Shown here piece after piece: positions 9,001-17,552 of a stretch of 22,446 nucleotides of DNA (the first letter of the stretch is position 1; each line of letters opens with the position of its first letter). The notes beneath the pieces are model-generated. The model worked only from the letters and a program-made list of their open reading frames with translations. It ran no database searches and was not told the DNA's origin. The DNA is from Pelargonium nanum (Eukaryota; Streptophyta; Magnoliopsida; Geraniales; Geraniaceae). The DNA lies in assembly GCA_036897485.1 (NCBI GenBank), contig JAYMTF010001579.1, positions 1-22,446 of the forward strand, in the 5' to 3' direction. The translations under genes and the position numbers were made by a program.

Positions 9001-11641
9001 TGATCATAAACTGTAAAAGGGTAACAACTAGAAACACACAGATGTAAGACAAACACTAGTGTACGGAGATCAAAACCATTTGCATTTATCCAACAAAGAA
9101 AAACCTATAAAATATAAATAAATAAAAGTTTTAACAAATCTTTAAAATTCAGATAATTAATCATAACAGGCCAAGCAAAATGCAAAAATGTCTTGATGAA
9201 ATTCCAAAAGCTCAGACAATATAAATATAGTTCCTACTATTCTGTTTAACTGAATGGTTATCCTTATGCTGATGAGAACCACACCCTGACAAGTCATTTC
9301 TGACACCCACACGCACACATTGACATACCCATTTTAAAAAAAAAAAAATGGTTCTAAAAGTTCAAGGGGAACCCTATGAAAAATGAGTAAACACAACATC
9401 CTGATAGAAGGAGGCTTGGTCAGCAATCTCAAACAACACCAATAGAGGTGTGTGTGCAGGGAAAAACATCCGTACCATATGACATACCTGTATTTATCTT
9501 CGGCTCCATGAGAACTGAAGCTAGGTGAACTAGCCCGTAAATTACGGCTTACATTTGAGCCAACATCAGCAGTGCGTGAATGAGGTCTCTCTCTGTCATT
9601 AACTATTTCTATCTTACTGCTGATTGTAGAGTTCTTTCCCACATCAGAATATTGCTCTTTGGTACTTCGGGGTCTTACACTTTCATCCTCTCTGTCATCA
9701 TATCTTCTCCTTCCCTTGTCATCTTTGTATTTGTTATCTCGATCACCATAAACTGGACTACCATCACAATTAGTATACTGTGATTTTGATTTCCTAGATC
9801 GACTTTCTTCATAGCAACTTTCATCCCTCTTATGCTTAGTATCAAACTTGTCACTGGAATGATCTTTTAATACATATTCATCTATGTACTTGTCTGCTCT
9901 GCGTGTTTTCTCCCTATCACCATCTTCCCTCTCCTTACCATCTCTATGCCTACTGTCTATGTCAAAATCTTCTCTCCGTTTGCCATCCCTATGTCTACTA
10001 TTCCTATCAAAATCCTCTCTCTGCTTGCCATCTTTGTGTCTACTGTCCCTGCCAATATCTTCTTTCTGCTTGCCATCCCTGTGTCTACTTTCTCTATCAA
10101 CACCATCTCTACACTTCTGTCTACAGCTTCCCTCGTTCTGCTGTTCTTCCTTGTACCGGCCATCCTGGGCATGCTCACTTCTTGATACCAGCTTCCTATT
10201 GTGACTGCTTTTTTTATCATCTAAATGTTTATCCTTCTCAACCGAGCTATTTCCTCTCCTTATCTGCTTCTCAAGCTCCTTCTCCAACTCAGGATTTTGA
10301 AGATCGTCTGGATTAAAACGTTGACAGGTGAGAAGTTAAAATCAGAACAGCATACTCTGTAAAGGTAAATACATTTTTCCATCCCATAGAAACAATGAGT
10401 ATGTCATACATTTAGTATTCCCTTTCTGTCTCCTATCAAACTGCACAAGAATTTGATTTCCAGATATACAGGAAAACAGAATGATCAAAACTATATAGGC
10501 ATCCCTATGATTTATCAAACATCTTAAGTGAGCAATTGTCTCTACAAGACCAAGGCACTAGTAACTCCATGCATCATCAGAAGGTGATCAGTTTGACTAG
10601 GTAGTCCATTTTCTACATTACATCAAAAATAAGCAATTTCGTTATATTCCCTAACTGCACTCCTTAGACCTCAAGCACACTTATTCCGTAAGAGAGTACT
10701 CTTAACCTCACACAAAGTAGTTTTATATTCTAAAAGAGCACTTACACTTACAAATATTTATAGCTAGATCAAACTATTAAGGTAGCATTTGGATCCGATT
10801 CTCATTTTATTCTCTTTTTTAATGTAGGGACAAGAATGAGATTCTTGATTCCCAACCGCATAAATGCTACCTAAGTTCCTAGTGAGCATTTTTATCCAAG
10901 AGAGTACCAAGCCCAAACATTTGCATTCAGTAACTAACCATTTCCTTTAAATTAACATTACCAAAGTACAAGAATTAGGAACTAAAAACACAACTGCACA
11001 ATTTAATTTCTAATTGAGAAACAACAAATAAGAACTAACAATTAAGTTACCTTACCAGTATTTTCCAATGATTTTGAACCTCTTTTCTTCTTGACTTCAA
11101 TATCATCACTGTGCTTCCCAGCATCTCGCTGCTTCTTCTCCTGAAGCTTCCTATCCCGATCTGATCCATGTTCCTTCTCCTTCACATGCTCGCGCTTCGA
11201 TTCTACTTTCTCATCCACTATCTCCACAATCTCCTCCTTTTCACTCCCACTCTCACTTCTTCGACTACTCTTACTCCTGGACTCCGCCTTCGACTTCGAC
11301 GACTTCGAACTCTTCTCCGACACATGCCGCGAACTTCCAGACCTCCCAATCTTCTCCGAAACTTCGACGGCAACATCCACCCACTCCTCCCCACCATCCT
11401 TGCGCCGCTTCGAAGAAACGTGCTCCTCCGGCGCATCTCCATGGCCATCCCGCGATAATGAACTGACCTTCCGCTTCTCGCCGGCAGCCGAATCGCGCGA
11501 AGCCCTCGCGACTCTCTCTCCCTTGCTGCTCCTATCCTTCACCTTCACATCCTCCTCGGAGCATGTGGAGTAGCAGTCCCTCGTCTCCTTCGAACTGCGC
11601 TTGCTCTTGTGAGACGACTTGTGTCTCGAACTCTTCGGCAT
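6092..11641 (-). CDS. ZC3H13-like / HIZ2-like protein, presumed m6A writer accessory subunit
   Basis: Minus-strand exons are 11641-11056, 10307-9488, 8750-7406, 7289-7206 and 6655-6092. Every junction is GT-AG and in phase, giving 1132 residues, close to Arabidopsis At5g53440 (about 1.18 kb of residues by memory). Residues 1-195 are Ser/Lys/Arg/Glu-rich (MPKSSRHKSSHKSKRSS). NPELEKELEKQIRR opens exon 2. Residues ~263-325 carry about four copies of a 15-residue SRHRDGK-type repeat. Exon 3 has a Gly/Pro/Trp/Met-rich block (NGWRGVPNW ... GPPIFGMRPPM, ~670-760). A conserved-looking segment around YWHVYLSKLDISADLTHPELYDKYRSL leads into exon 4 (GVVEARVKISKDSS), and exon 5 holds two VSPPTPRE repeats and the tail IHHSTESTH. 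Plant relatives are often labelled zinc finger CCCH domain 13, yet I see no CCCH finger. HIZ2 is reported as the plant counterpart of ZC3H13/Flacc in the nuclear m6A methyltransferase complex; that role is inferred from family resemblance. Confidence 0.85.
6829..6971. mobile_element. Small hAT-like MITE remnant in intron 4 of the HIZ2-like gene
   Basis: The left end reads AGAGCTGGCAAAATGG and the right end, reverse-complemented, reads AGACCTGGCCATTCGG. These imperfect inverted ends match a common dicot hAT-type terminus (TAGAGCTGGCAA). The inside is GC-rich with CGAGTCGGG and CGGGTAGGGT tracts, unlike the surrounding AT-rich intron. No clean 8-bp target duplication is visible, so the element is probably old. 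Confidence 0.45.
9940..10112 (-). repeat. 45-bp in-frame tandem repeat in exon 2 of the HIZ2-like gene
   Basis: On the minus strand about four diverged 45-base units encode successive copies of a peptide like DFDRNSRHRDGKRRE. Charge is kept (Arg, Asp, His, Lys) while other residues vary. The unit count is likely to vary between species or alleles. The long plus-strand open frames across this region are antisense shadows of the repeat. Confidence 0.75.
10781..10871. mobile_element. Tourist-like (PIF/Harbinger) MITE in intron 1 of the HIZ2-like gene
   Basis: The element starts GGTAGCATTTGG and ends AAATGCTACC, a 10-base perfect terminal inverted repeat. It is flanked on both sides by TAA (10778-10780 and 10872-10874), the three-base target duplication typical of PIF/Harbinger. 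The ends resemble the dicot Tourist terminus GGTAGCGTTTGG. The subterminal parts also pair (ATTCTCATTTTATTC against the complement of AAGAATGAGATTC). At 91 bp it has no coding capacity. Confidence 0.75.
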
Positions 11642-11870
11642 GACAAAATTTGAATCCGAAAAACGGAAATGAAATTCAAAACTTCTACGACGATAACGGA
11701 GTGAATGTAGTAGCAGGTACAGTCGCCGGATTCTGGAGCTAGTTGCCGGAAACTGTGGGATCGGATCGCCGGAGTATCGGGAGCGAGAAATAGGGATCGG
11801 AGAGAGAGAACAAAAATGGCGGCTCGAATCAATATGGAGGATTCGAGGGGTTTTCTACAACTTCTCCTTC
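11642..11870 (-). promoter_or_regulatory. 5' leader of the HIZ2-like gene
   Basis: Read on the minus strand this is a CT-rich leader (TTGTTCTCTCTCTCCGATCC) without an ATG just before the start at 11641, as is common for plant leaders. The transcription start probably lies near 11830-11870. I see no convincing TATA box, which fits a site II, TATA-less housekeeping promoter. Confidence 0.45.
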
Positions 11871-11952
11871 TTCTACTGATCCCGCAACACCAACCAAATT
11901 CGTGTTTGGTTACAAAGATTAAAATGGTGAAATGACAGGAATACCCTTTGTG

Positions 11953-12035
11953 TGGGCCTGATGGTTGTCTTACTGGGTATGACCCATTGTGTCCAATATT
12001 TATAGGCCCAAGACCAAAAAGGGCTTTTATGGGCT
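11953..12035. promoter_or_regulatory. Cluster of three site II (TGGGCY) motifs upstream of the HIZ2-like gene
   Basis: TGGGCC at 11953-11958, its complement GGCCCA at 12005-12010, and TGGGCT at 12030-12035 lie within 83 bp, roughly 100-200 bp upstream of the likely transcription start. Such clusters are bound by TCP-family factors and mark constitutive or growth-linked promoters. Function is inferred from motif density and position. Confidence 0.5.
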
Positions 12036-12964
12036 CTCTTGCTTATTAGAAATTATCTTACAAAATTATTGGGAACCAAATAAAATAGCATAGTTCCATG
12101 CATTACCAAAACTCAATCTCATTATCAGCTTCTGTAAGTGATTACTTCTTGACAAGGTTTCTCTCTCTCTTTTTTTTTTGGTTCGGTTGAAAATACTTAA
12201 CTTTAACTTGATTAATTAACTATTAGTGTGGATTTCGGTTGAGCTACATGATTGTCAAACAAAAATTGTGGATTCTTCGTTGATTACTGGATTGTCTGAC
12301 CTAATCACGCATCTTTCATAATAAATCCAATGAAAAATTGATTAGACCAATTTGCTTATTTGTGATCAGATGATTTGATGATTAGTATTAGACTTGACAA
12401 CATGAGCCAAGGTCGAACAAATAAAACTTTTAACGGTTTTATTTTGAAACTTTTTATCAACTTTAACATATTATAATGACCAAGACAGGTTAGGTTAAGC
12501 GGTTTAAGAGTTATGAATTCCCTTTGAGATCTTGGGTTCGAGTTTCCCTTATGACGGTATGGGGTAAATTATTTGGGTTAAAAGTGAAGAATTGCCTTAA
12601 TATATGTAAGGAACGAAAACTTCATGTGCATCATTATTCATTAGTGTTTCAACTTTCAAGTAGTCTATTCTCGTTGCTCGTTTATCTACCAAGAACTAAG
12701 GAAACTCCATCCAAAATTGAAGATTCAGATAGCTACAGACAATTGGAGTACGGGACTAGAGAATGGGGTCCAAAATTTGAGCAGCATGTTGAGTAACCAT
12801 TAACAATTTCATGGTACTGAACAAGATCTGTGGATAAAACCTGAATCACTAAATCATAAATGAAAAGTGTCAAAATATAGCATAAGAACCGTTTAGATAG
12901 GACTATATCTAATATCCTACAGAAGTCCACTAAGAGGAGGCTTTTTCTCTGTCTCAAAAACATT
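12036..12964. other. Spacer between the HIZ2-like gene and the NdhS relic
   Basis: This stretch is AT-rich with no recognised gene. It contains a tRNA-like SINE candidate at about 12485-12615. The plus frame at 12524-12796 runs through that element and then into unrelated sequence, so I do not regard it as a gene. The promoter of the former NdhS gene would have been at the right end. Confidence 0.4.
12485..12615 (+). mobile_element. Possible tRNA-derived SINE fragment
   Basis: An A-box-like segment (AGGTTAAGCGGTTTAAG, ~12492-12508) is followed by a B-box-like GGTTCGAGTTTCC (12535-12547) at tRNA-like spacing. The sequence then runs through GACGGTATGGGGTAAATT and fades near 12615. The B box is close to the consensus, but the A box is weak and no target duplication is clear. 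It could be a chance match. Confidence 0.35.
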
Positions 12965-13616
12965 ATGGCTTCTTCAATCTCAATCCCAAGCCTTTAAGTC
13001 CCTCAGCTTAAACCCCATTTTCTGGGAGGGGAAATACTCCTTAATAATTGCCAGAAACTGCTTTTCTCGGTTCCCAAACAGAGGTCAACATTTTACCTAG
13101 AACTAAATGCCAAATGCAATCCATTTGAGATATTGGGAGGCAGAGGACTCAGCAATGGAGAGAGGAATTCAAGAAAAGCAGTGAAGAACAGAAAGCAACA
13201 CTAAATGCTCTTACTAAGATTTTGGGATTGGAAGAATCAACTGCAAATGTTCCTAAGGATGGTTTTGACAAGGAAATGATGGGACTAGTTGGTGGATTTC
13301 TTGGTGGCGAAACGGGATTGGAGAAATTCATAGAGGAAAATCCATCTCCTCCCAAGAAAACTATATCAAATTCAAAGAATATGGTCAGCGTTGTTACCTC
13401 AAAGAAGGCGAGAGCGACCCAGCTGCCATTGTGAAGGCCTGGTATGACGGCCCTTGTGAAGAATCCGAGCAACCCATTTCATATGTACTGGGAGGAAACT
13501 GGGATCGGTTAGTCACTTTTCACCTAGAGGAGCTCGAGCGCAGAGAGAAAGGTCCTCCAGGGAAGAATCCGAGGTCTGTTGTCCTCGAAGCTCTGATAGA
13601 TAAGGATACACAATGA
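12965..13616 (+). pseudogene. ndhS: Decayed NdhS (CRR31), chloroplast NDH complex subunit S
   Basis: Conserved NdhS blocks appear in order but in all three plus frames. Frame 1 from ATG 12965 has MASSISIPSL, an early TAA at 12995-12997, then NPFEILGGRGLSNGE. A frameshift at about 13157-13165 moves to frame 2 (KEMMGLVGGFLGGETGLEKF, then SKKARATQLPL), which meets TGA at 13432-13434, where the family continues into a PGM motif; the frame goes on as RPGMTALVKNPSNPFHMY. At about 13489 roughly 17 codons are missing and the frame shifts again to GGNWDRLVTFHLEELERREK and GPPGKNPRSVVLEAL, ending at TGA 13614. The missing part is the core of the SH3-like domain that helps form the ferredoxin-binding site. 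Two stops, two frameshifts and a deletion rule out a single sequencing error. AATAAA lies at 13726-13731. It may be an in-place decayed gene or a dead duplicate. Confidence 0.9.
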
Positions 13617-13725
13617 TTCCTCGATTCCATCTCATTCCCTGTAGCACGTTTCTATATGGTACATTACTATATGCCTTATATGCAAACCAAGAAGAAACAA
13701 ACAGTTCTCATTGTAAACTTTCTTT

Positions 13726-13731
13726 AATAAA
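13726..13731 (+). terminator. Polyadenylation signal AATAAA after the NdhS relic
   Basis: AATAAA lies 110 bases past the last NdhS codon, a normal distance for a plant near-upstream element. Its presence suggests the relic kept its own 3' flank and is not an internal fragment. Confidence 0.4.
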
Positions 13732-13922
13732 ATGTATTGACCATACAAGGCATATCCTGCCTATGAATTCAGTGTTTCCTATACTTTAATGTTCTCTGTG
13801 TTATTGTAGATTTCAATCAGGTGTTTTGATTTACCGAAATGAACTTCGGGTATTTGAAATAGTGAAGAATTGGGGAAAATATCCAACAAATAGATCTCCA
13901 TCGTCAAAGCTCCATCGCAAGA

Positions 13923-16110
13923 TCAGATGCAGCCACCTAACTGCAAATGAGAGTAAAAGCAAATAAATAAACAAAGAGCGTGGTCATAGTAAAGGAAAAG
14001 ACTTAACAGATTTCACATGTATATGTACAAATATGCTAGACAATATGGAATCAAGTGTAAGATTTTGATTTCGAACAAAATTATAAACCAGAACAACAAT
14101 TAAAAAAATAAAAAAAATAAATAAATAAAAAAAAACTAGTTTCACAGCTGCAGATATTAACAAATGACAATAGATTCATAAGGTCCAAGAGAAAGGGATG
14201 ATCCTAAGCTGTTTCTACACAACATGATTATGGTTAATTAACAAAACAAAATATACTAGCGTGACATATACATAATACATATATGTGTGTGTGAGGGTGG
14301 GCGTGGTCGTGGTCGTGTGTGTTATGAACTTTATCTTGGTTGAATAATTAATTTCAATGCTTCATACTAGCAACAATACCACAAGATAACATGAACAGAC
14401 ACAGCTAGCATGAATAATTGAAATCCATCGTATTGTTCAGTGTACCAAGTTCACGCTCGTATGAGTCAATGTTTCATAAAGAGTAGATTTAGATTAAAAG
14501 ACTGCTCCTAAGCAGCATTGCATAACAGAAGTGACAAATCAATACTTAAACTGAAACAACATATTAGTATAGTGACTTGAACAAAGGGAGGCAGCAAACA
14601 CAGACTGGAGCAAAGAAGCTTTTACATACCAAAATAGCCTCCATCTCCTCATTTGACAATGGAGTTCGTTTGGGCTGCAGAGAAGCTTGTCCTCCCAAAG
14701 TTTTCGAAGCATTTGATCTTGAGAAGAAAGCCATATCAGAATCTCCAGATGTAGATGATGCTTCTGTCTGGGCAGACCCTGCAAAATAAATTAAAAAACA
14801 AAAACAATTCCTCAGTACTTGGCAGCATCAAGAAAAACATGTTAGAAAACTCGTAAACAGAAAATACATAGTGACAACTGACAAGCTGGTAAGCATAAAA
14901 ATGAAGTCCATAAAGTATCAACAATCGAACAATAAACTTCATGCACAGATGTAGAATATTAATCAGAAATCACAAAAAATGCCATGCATAGACCAATTTA
15001 CATAGTGTCAAAATAAAAGGGTATAAAAAGAAGATTCATCCAAATGATGCACAACATACATTCAACCAAATAGTGCTGGAACTGCAAGAAAAGAAGAAGT
15101 GTAATTTCAATGGAAACATGCAGCTCACTGATTGGCTACATTCCAATGAAATAAGTTGCGCTGCTCCTTCGTAAGATCTAAGAGTCTAGTCTAAGATCCG
15201 CATACATGTTGAAGGCTTCAAAAAATTGAACTAAAATGCTTAGTCCCAAGGCTCATCATACCAAATGAGGTAAAGAACGAAACCAAATCTAAAACCACTG
15301 AAGATGCATCCAAAGATATCCTGGAAAGCTAGGTTCGAAATATGTGAATAAGTTCTACACAATACGCCACGTGAAGTCTCAAACCATCAAACTTTTTGGT
15401 GTTGCACTACAAGTGCATAAAATTATCAACTATATATTTTTTTTAAATAACAAATACTCTAAAGCTATGAACTTATCCATACCCAAACTCAACCGCAACA
15501 CCAGAAATTACTATCAATATTATTATCCAAACAAGCTATATCTCAATAAGTTTCAATTAAGCAATCTATTTAGCCAATATCCACCCAAAAAAATGATCCA
15601 GCGAGAAACTGAACATCAAACACCACATTACCACTTCATAAATAGGGGATTCAATAGCTAGAATACACAATGTGCTCCCCAATCCATTCCTTTTACAATC
15701 CTAAATACCAAAATTTCCAATTCAACCATACCAGTATGCATAATGTTTCATTCTTGGGGCATCAATTGGGAGTGTTTTAGCAAACCACCACATCTCAAAT
15801 CAAATTCAGCCTTCATAAGTCACAACAGTTATTTCTTACTTTTCTTCGTCAAATCATTATGGCTAAGCCTAAGATCAATCAAAATTTGGCAAATCTCCAA
15901 AAATCTTATTATGAGAACAAATGAATTGAGATTTCAAAGAATCAAACGACAAAAAAATACAGAAAACGAAATCACGAATAGCAATCAATCACAGAATCGA
16001 AAGAGATCAACAATGTTTCTGGAATGACACAGACCAGAAGGTTTGGGGTGTCTCTGAGGAAATTTGATGCGAGGTATTCTCTTCATCGCCTGAGCTCCAG
16101 CTCCGGTCAT
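13923..16110 (-). CDS. KGD4: KGD4/Ymr31-type subunit of mitochondrial 2-oxoglutarate dehydrogenase
   Basis: Three minus-strand exons, 16110-16035, 14778-14630 and 13940-13923, join in phase to 80 residues plus TGA. Acceptors are TTTTGCAG and ATTTGCAG; donors are CTG|GTCTGT (weak) and TTG|GTATGT. The last exon is only 18 bases (LGGCI and stop). The family signature is visible at both ends: RIPRIKFPQRHPKPSG near the N-terminus, and KRTPLSNEEMEAILLGGC at the C-terminus, like the LS-EEM-E-I--GG end of animal MRPS36 and yeast Ymr31. Those proteins recruit the E3 dihydrolipoyl dehydrogenase to the E1-E2 core in the matrix (TCA cycle). The middle is Ser/Thr-rich linker. There is no long presequence; the basic N-terminus may suffice for import. 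I recall the Arabidopsis relative as At4g23885. The gene is convergent with the NdhS relic, with 306 bases between stops. Confidence 0.8.
14280..14325. repeat. GT-rich simple repeat in intron 2 of KGD4
   Basis: A TATGTGTGTGTG run followed by GGCGTGGTCGTGGTCGTGTG forms an impure GT/CGTGGT microsatellite. A poly-A/AAAT tract lies nearby at 14100-14137. Both are intronic and show no sign of function. Confidence 0.6.
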
Positions 16111-16392
16111 CTCCGTCGCCGCCGATGTTTCTGAAACGAACAAAAACAGAGAATTTTCGTGAAGTTGACGACGACGATGGCTTCTAGTGCCTTCGAAGAT
16201 CTCAGTTTCGGAAGAGAGGCTAGGGTGTTTCTCGGTGTACGCTGTGCAAGTATTGTACTCGTAATGTGCACCGTACGATTAGTCTACAGTTTCATCACGG
16301 TAGGTCTCGATTGGGAGTCTAGTCGACCTGTCGATTTGGAGATATACGGGTTACGGAGAGACCGGTCGTTTACTAGATATGTAGATCTTAGT

Positions 16393-16422
16393 TGGGCTTG
16401 AATGGCCCAATGTTATTGGGCT
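16393..16422. promoter_or_regulatory. Three site II motifs upstream of KGD4
   Basis: TGGGCT (16393-16398), GGCCCA (16404-16409) and TGGGCT (16417-16422) sit within 30 bp, about 280-310 bases upstream of the KGD4 ATG. In plants this arrangement is enriched in nuclear genes for mitochondrial proteins, which agrees with the KGD4 assignment. No rightward gene was recognised to share this promoter. Confidence 0.55.
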
Positions 16423-16429
16423 TTAATTT

Positions 16430-17180
16430 TGGCCAGTTTTGATAAAATAAATAATACTACTATATGACAATTTGGATCCAAGTCGCGGGCTCCCAAAAAA
16501 ATATAGGTTCGGGTCTCATAAAATGGACTCGAGCAACTTTGGATCTGAATGGAAATATTGTGAACATGAAAAGTGGGTCGGGTTGGACAAACTTATATGA
16601 ACTTGTCGTCTTTATGTTTTTTTTATTTTTTTATAAGCAAGCAGTAATTTTTATTTATGAAAATCCCGATGAGGTGAAAATAAAAGTATCAAGCAAAATT
16701 GGAAATGAAAGCAAAGCTAACTACATAAAGCATCTAGAGCCAAAATAGGATTATGGCACCAAAGACCCAAAGACAAGCTGGAACCATATGCTGGGGAGTT
16801 AAGCAAAAGCTGGATCAAGGAGAAGCTCATCAATTTGACACGATTAAGAGTTTCAAACAGCACCGAAAAAGTGTCGTTGAAAACCAAATTGTTACGAGCT
16901 ATTCAAACAGCCCCAGAAGACGATTATGGTTTAGATTTGAGTTTATAGTATTTTCAATCCTATTCGAAATCCAAATTGTTGATTATGAGCCCACCAAAAG
17001 ACAAGTCATGTAGAGAGAATAATTGAAGCTTACTAGAATGTCGTGTTGTGTATAAAGTTGACAATTTAAACATGACATGTATCCCAACGCATACGGATAT
17101 AACATGAGCTAAGTGTCTTCGAGTTTTAGATTCGTAGTGTTCATATTGAAAATTCAATACATTTCACTCATAGGTAGAGG
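16430..17180. other. AT-rich intergenic stretch right of KGD4
   Basis: I see no supportable gene. The short open frames at 16464-16748 and 16753-17013 (plus) and 16960-17157 (minus) show no family resemblance, conserved motif or splice context. A locally GC-richer part at 16475-16590 (GTCGCGGGCTCCC, GTGGGTCGGGTTGG) may be a fragment of a hAT-type MITE like the one at 6829-6971, but no ends are clear. Confidence 0.4.
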
Positions 17181-17552
17181 TAGAGCTGGTAATTCATGTG
17201 TTTTGTATCTGTGTCATGCTGGAGATGGAACATGAAATGCACATTCCAACACAAACATGACACATCTATGAATACAAAACACGAACACGACATGTATAAC
17301 ACAATAACTAAATTGGTTGTGTTGAAAATCACGATTAACACAAACATGACTCAACATATTTTACACGATAGAACCAACATGTTGATATATAATACAACCC
17401 AACACACGAGTACACGACACACATTTTAGTTTGACATGACATGATAACACACTATATAATGCACGTTGTGTCATGTGAGTCACTACCCAACTAATTAATC
17501 GTCCGTGTATATTCTGAAGACAACACAAACACGACACAATTACAAATGTGTA
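17181..17552. mobile_element. Non-autonomous hAT-like element rich in CACGACAC/GTGTCG motifs
   Basis: The left end TAGAGCTGGTAATTCATGTG matches a dicot hAT-type terminus (TAGGGGTGGCAATTCGTGTC by memory). The right end, reverse-complemented, starts TACACATTTGTAATTGTGTC, a decayed match. Between them are many ACACGACA, AACACAAACATGAC and TGTGTCATG variants on both strands, the usual inside of this family. No transposase frame is present. The open frame at 17196-17429 is a by-product of the repeats. Target duplications are not clear. Confidence 0.5.

Noticed and set aside
9884-10316. Several long plus-strand frames and an alternative minus frame (Ser/Leu/Cys-rich or Met/Lys-rich)
   Set aside because: They are shadows of the 45-bp in-frame repeat in exon 2 of the HIZ2-like gene; the chosen minus frame joins correctly to exons 1 and 3.
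11168-11832. Overlapping frames in both strands over HIZ2-like exon 1 and its leader
   Set aside because: Arg- and Leu-rich compositions arise from out-of-frame reading of Ser/Arg codons; no conserved motif.
13149-13472. A 107-codon minus frame
   Set aside because: Antisense to the NdhS relic, which explains the sequence fully.
15344-16027. Plus frames of 105 and 94 codons
   Set aside because: They lie mostly inside KGD4 intron 1, are AT-rich and have no motif.
16159-16401. An 80-codon plus frame divergent from KGD4
   Set aside because: No family resemblance, and it overlaps the KGD4 promoter motifs; likely chance.
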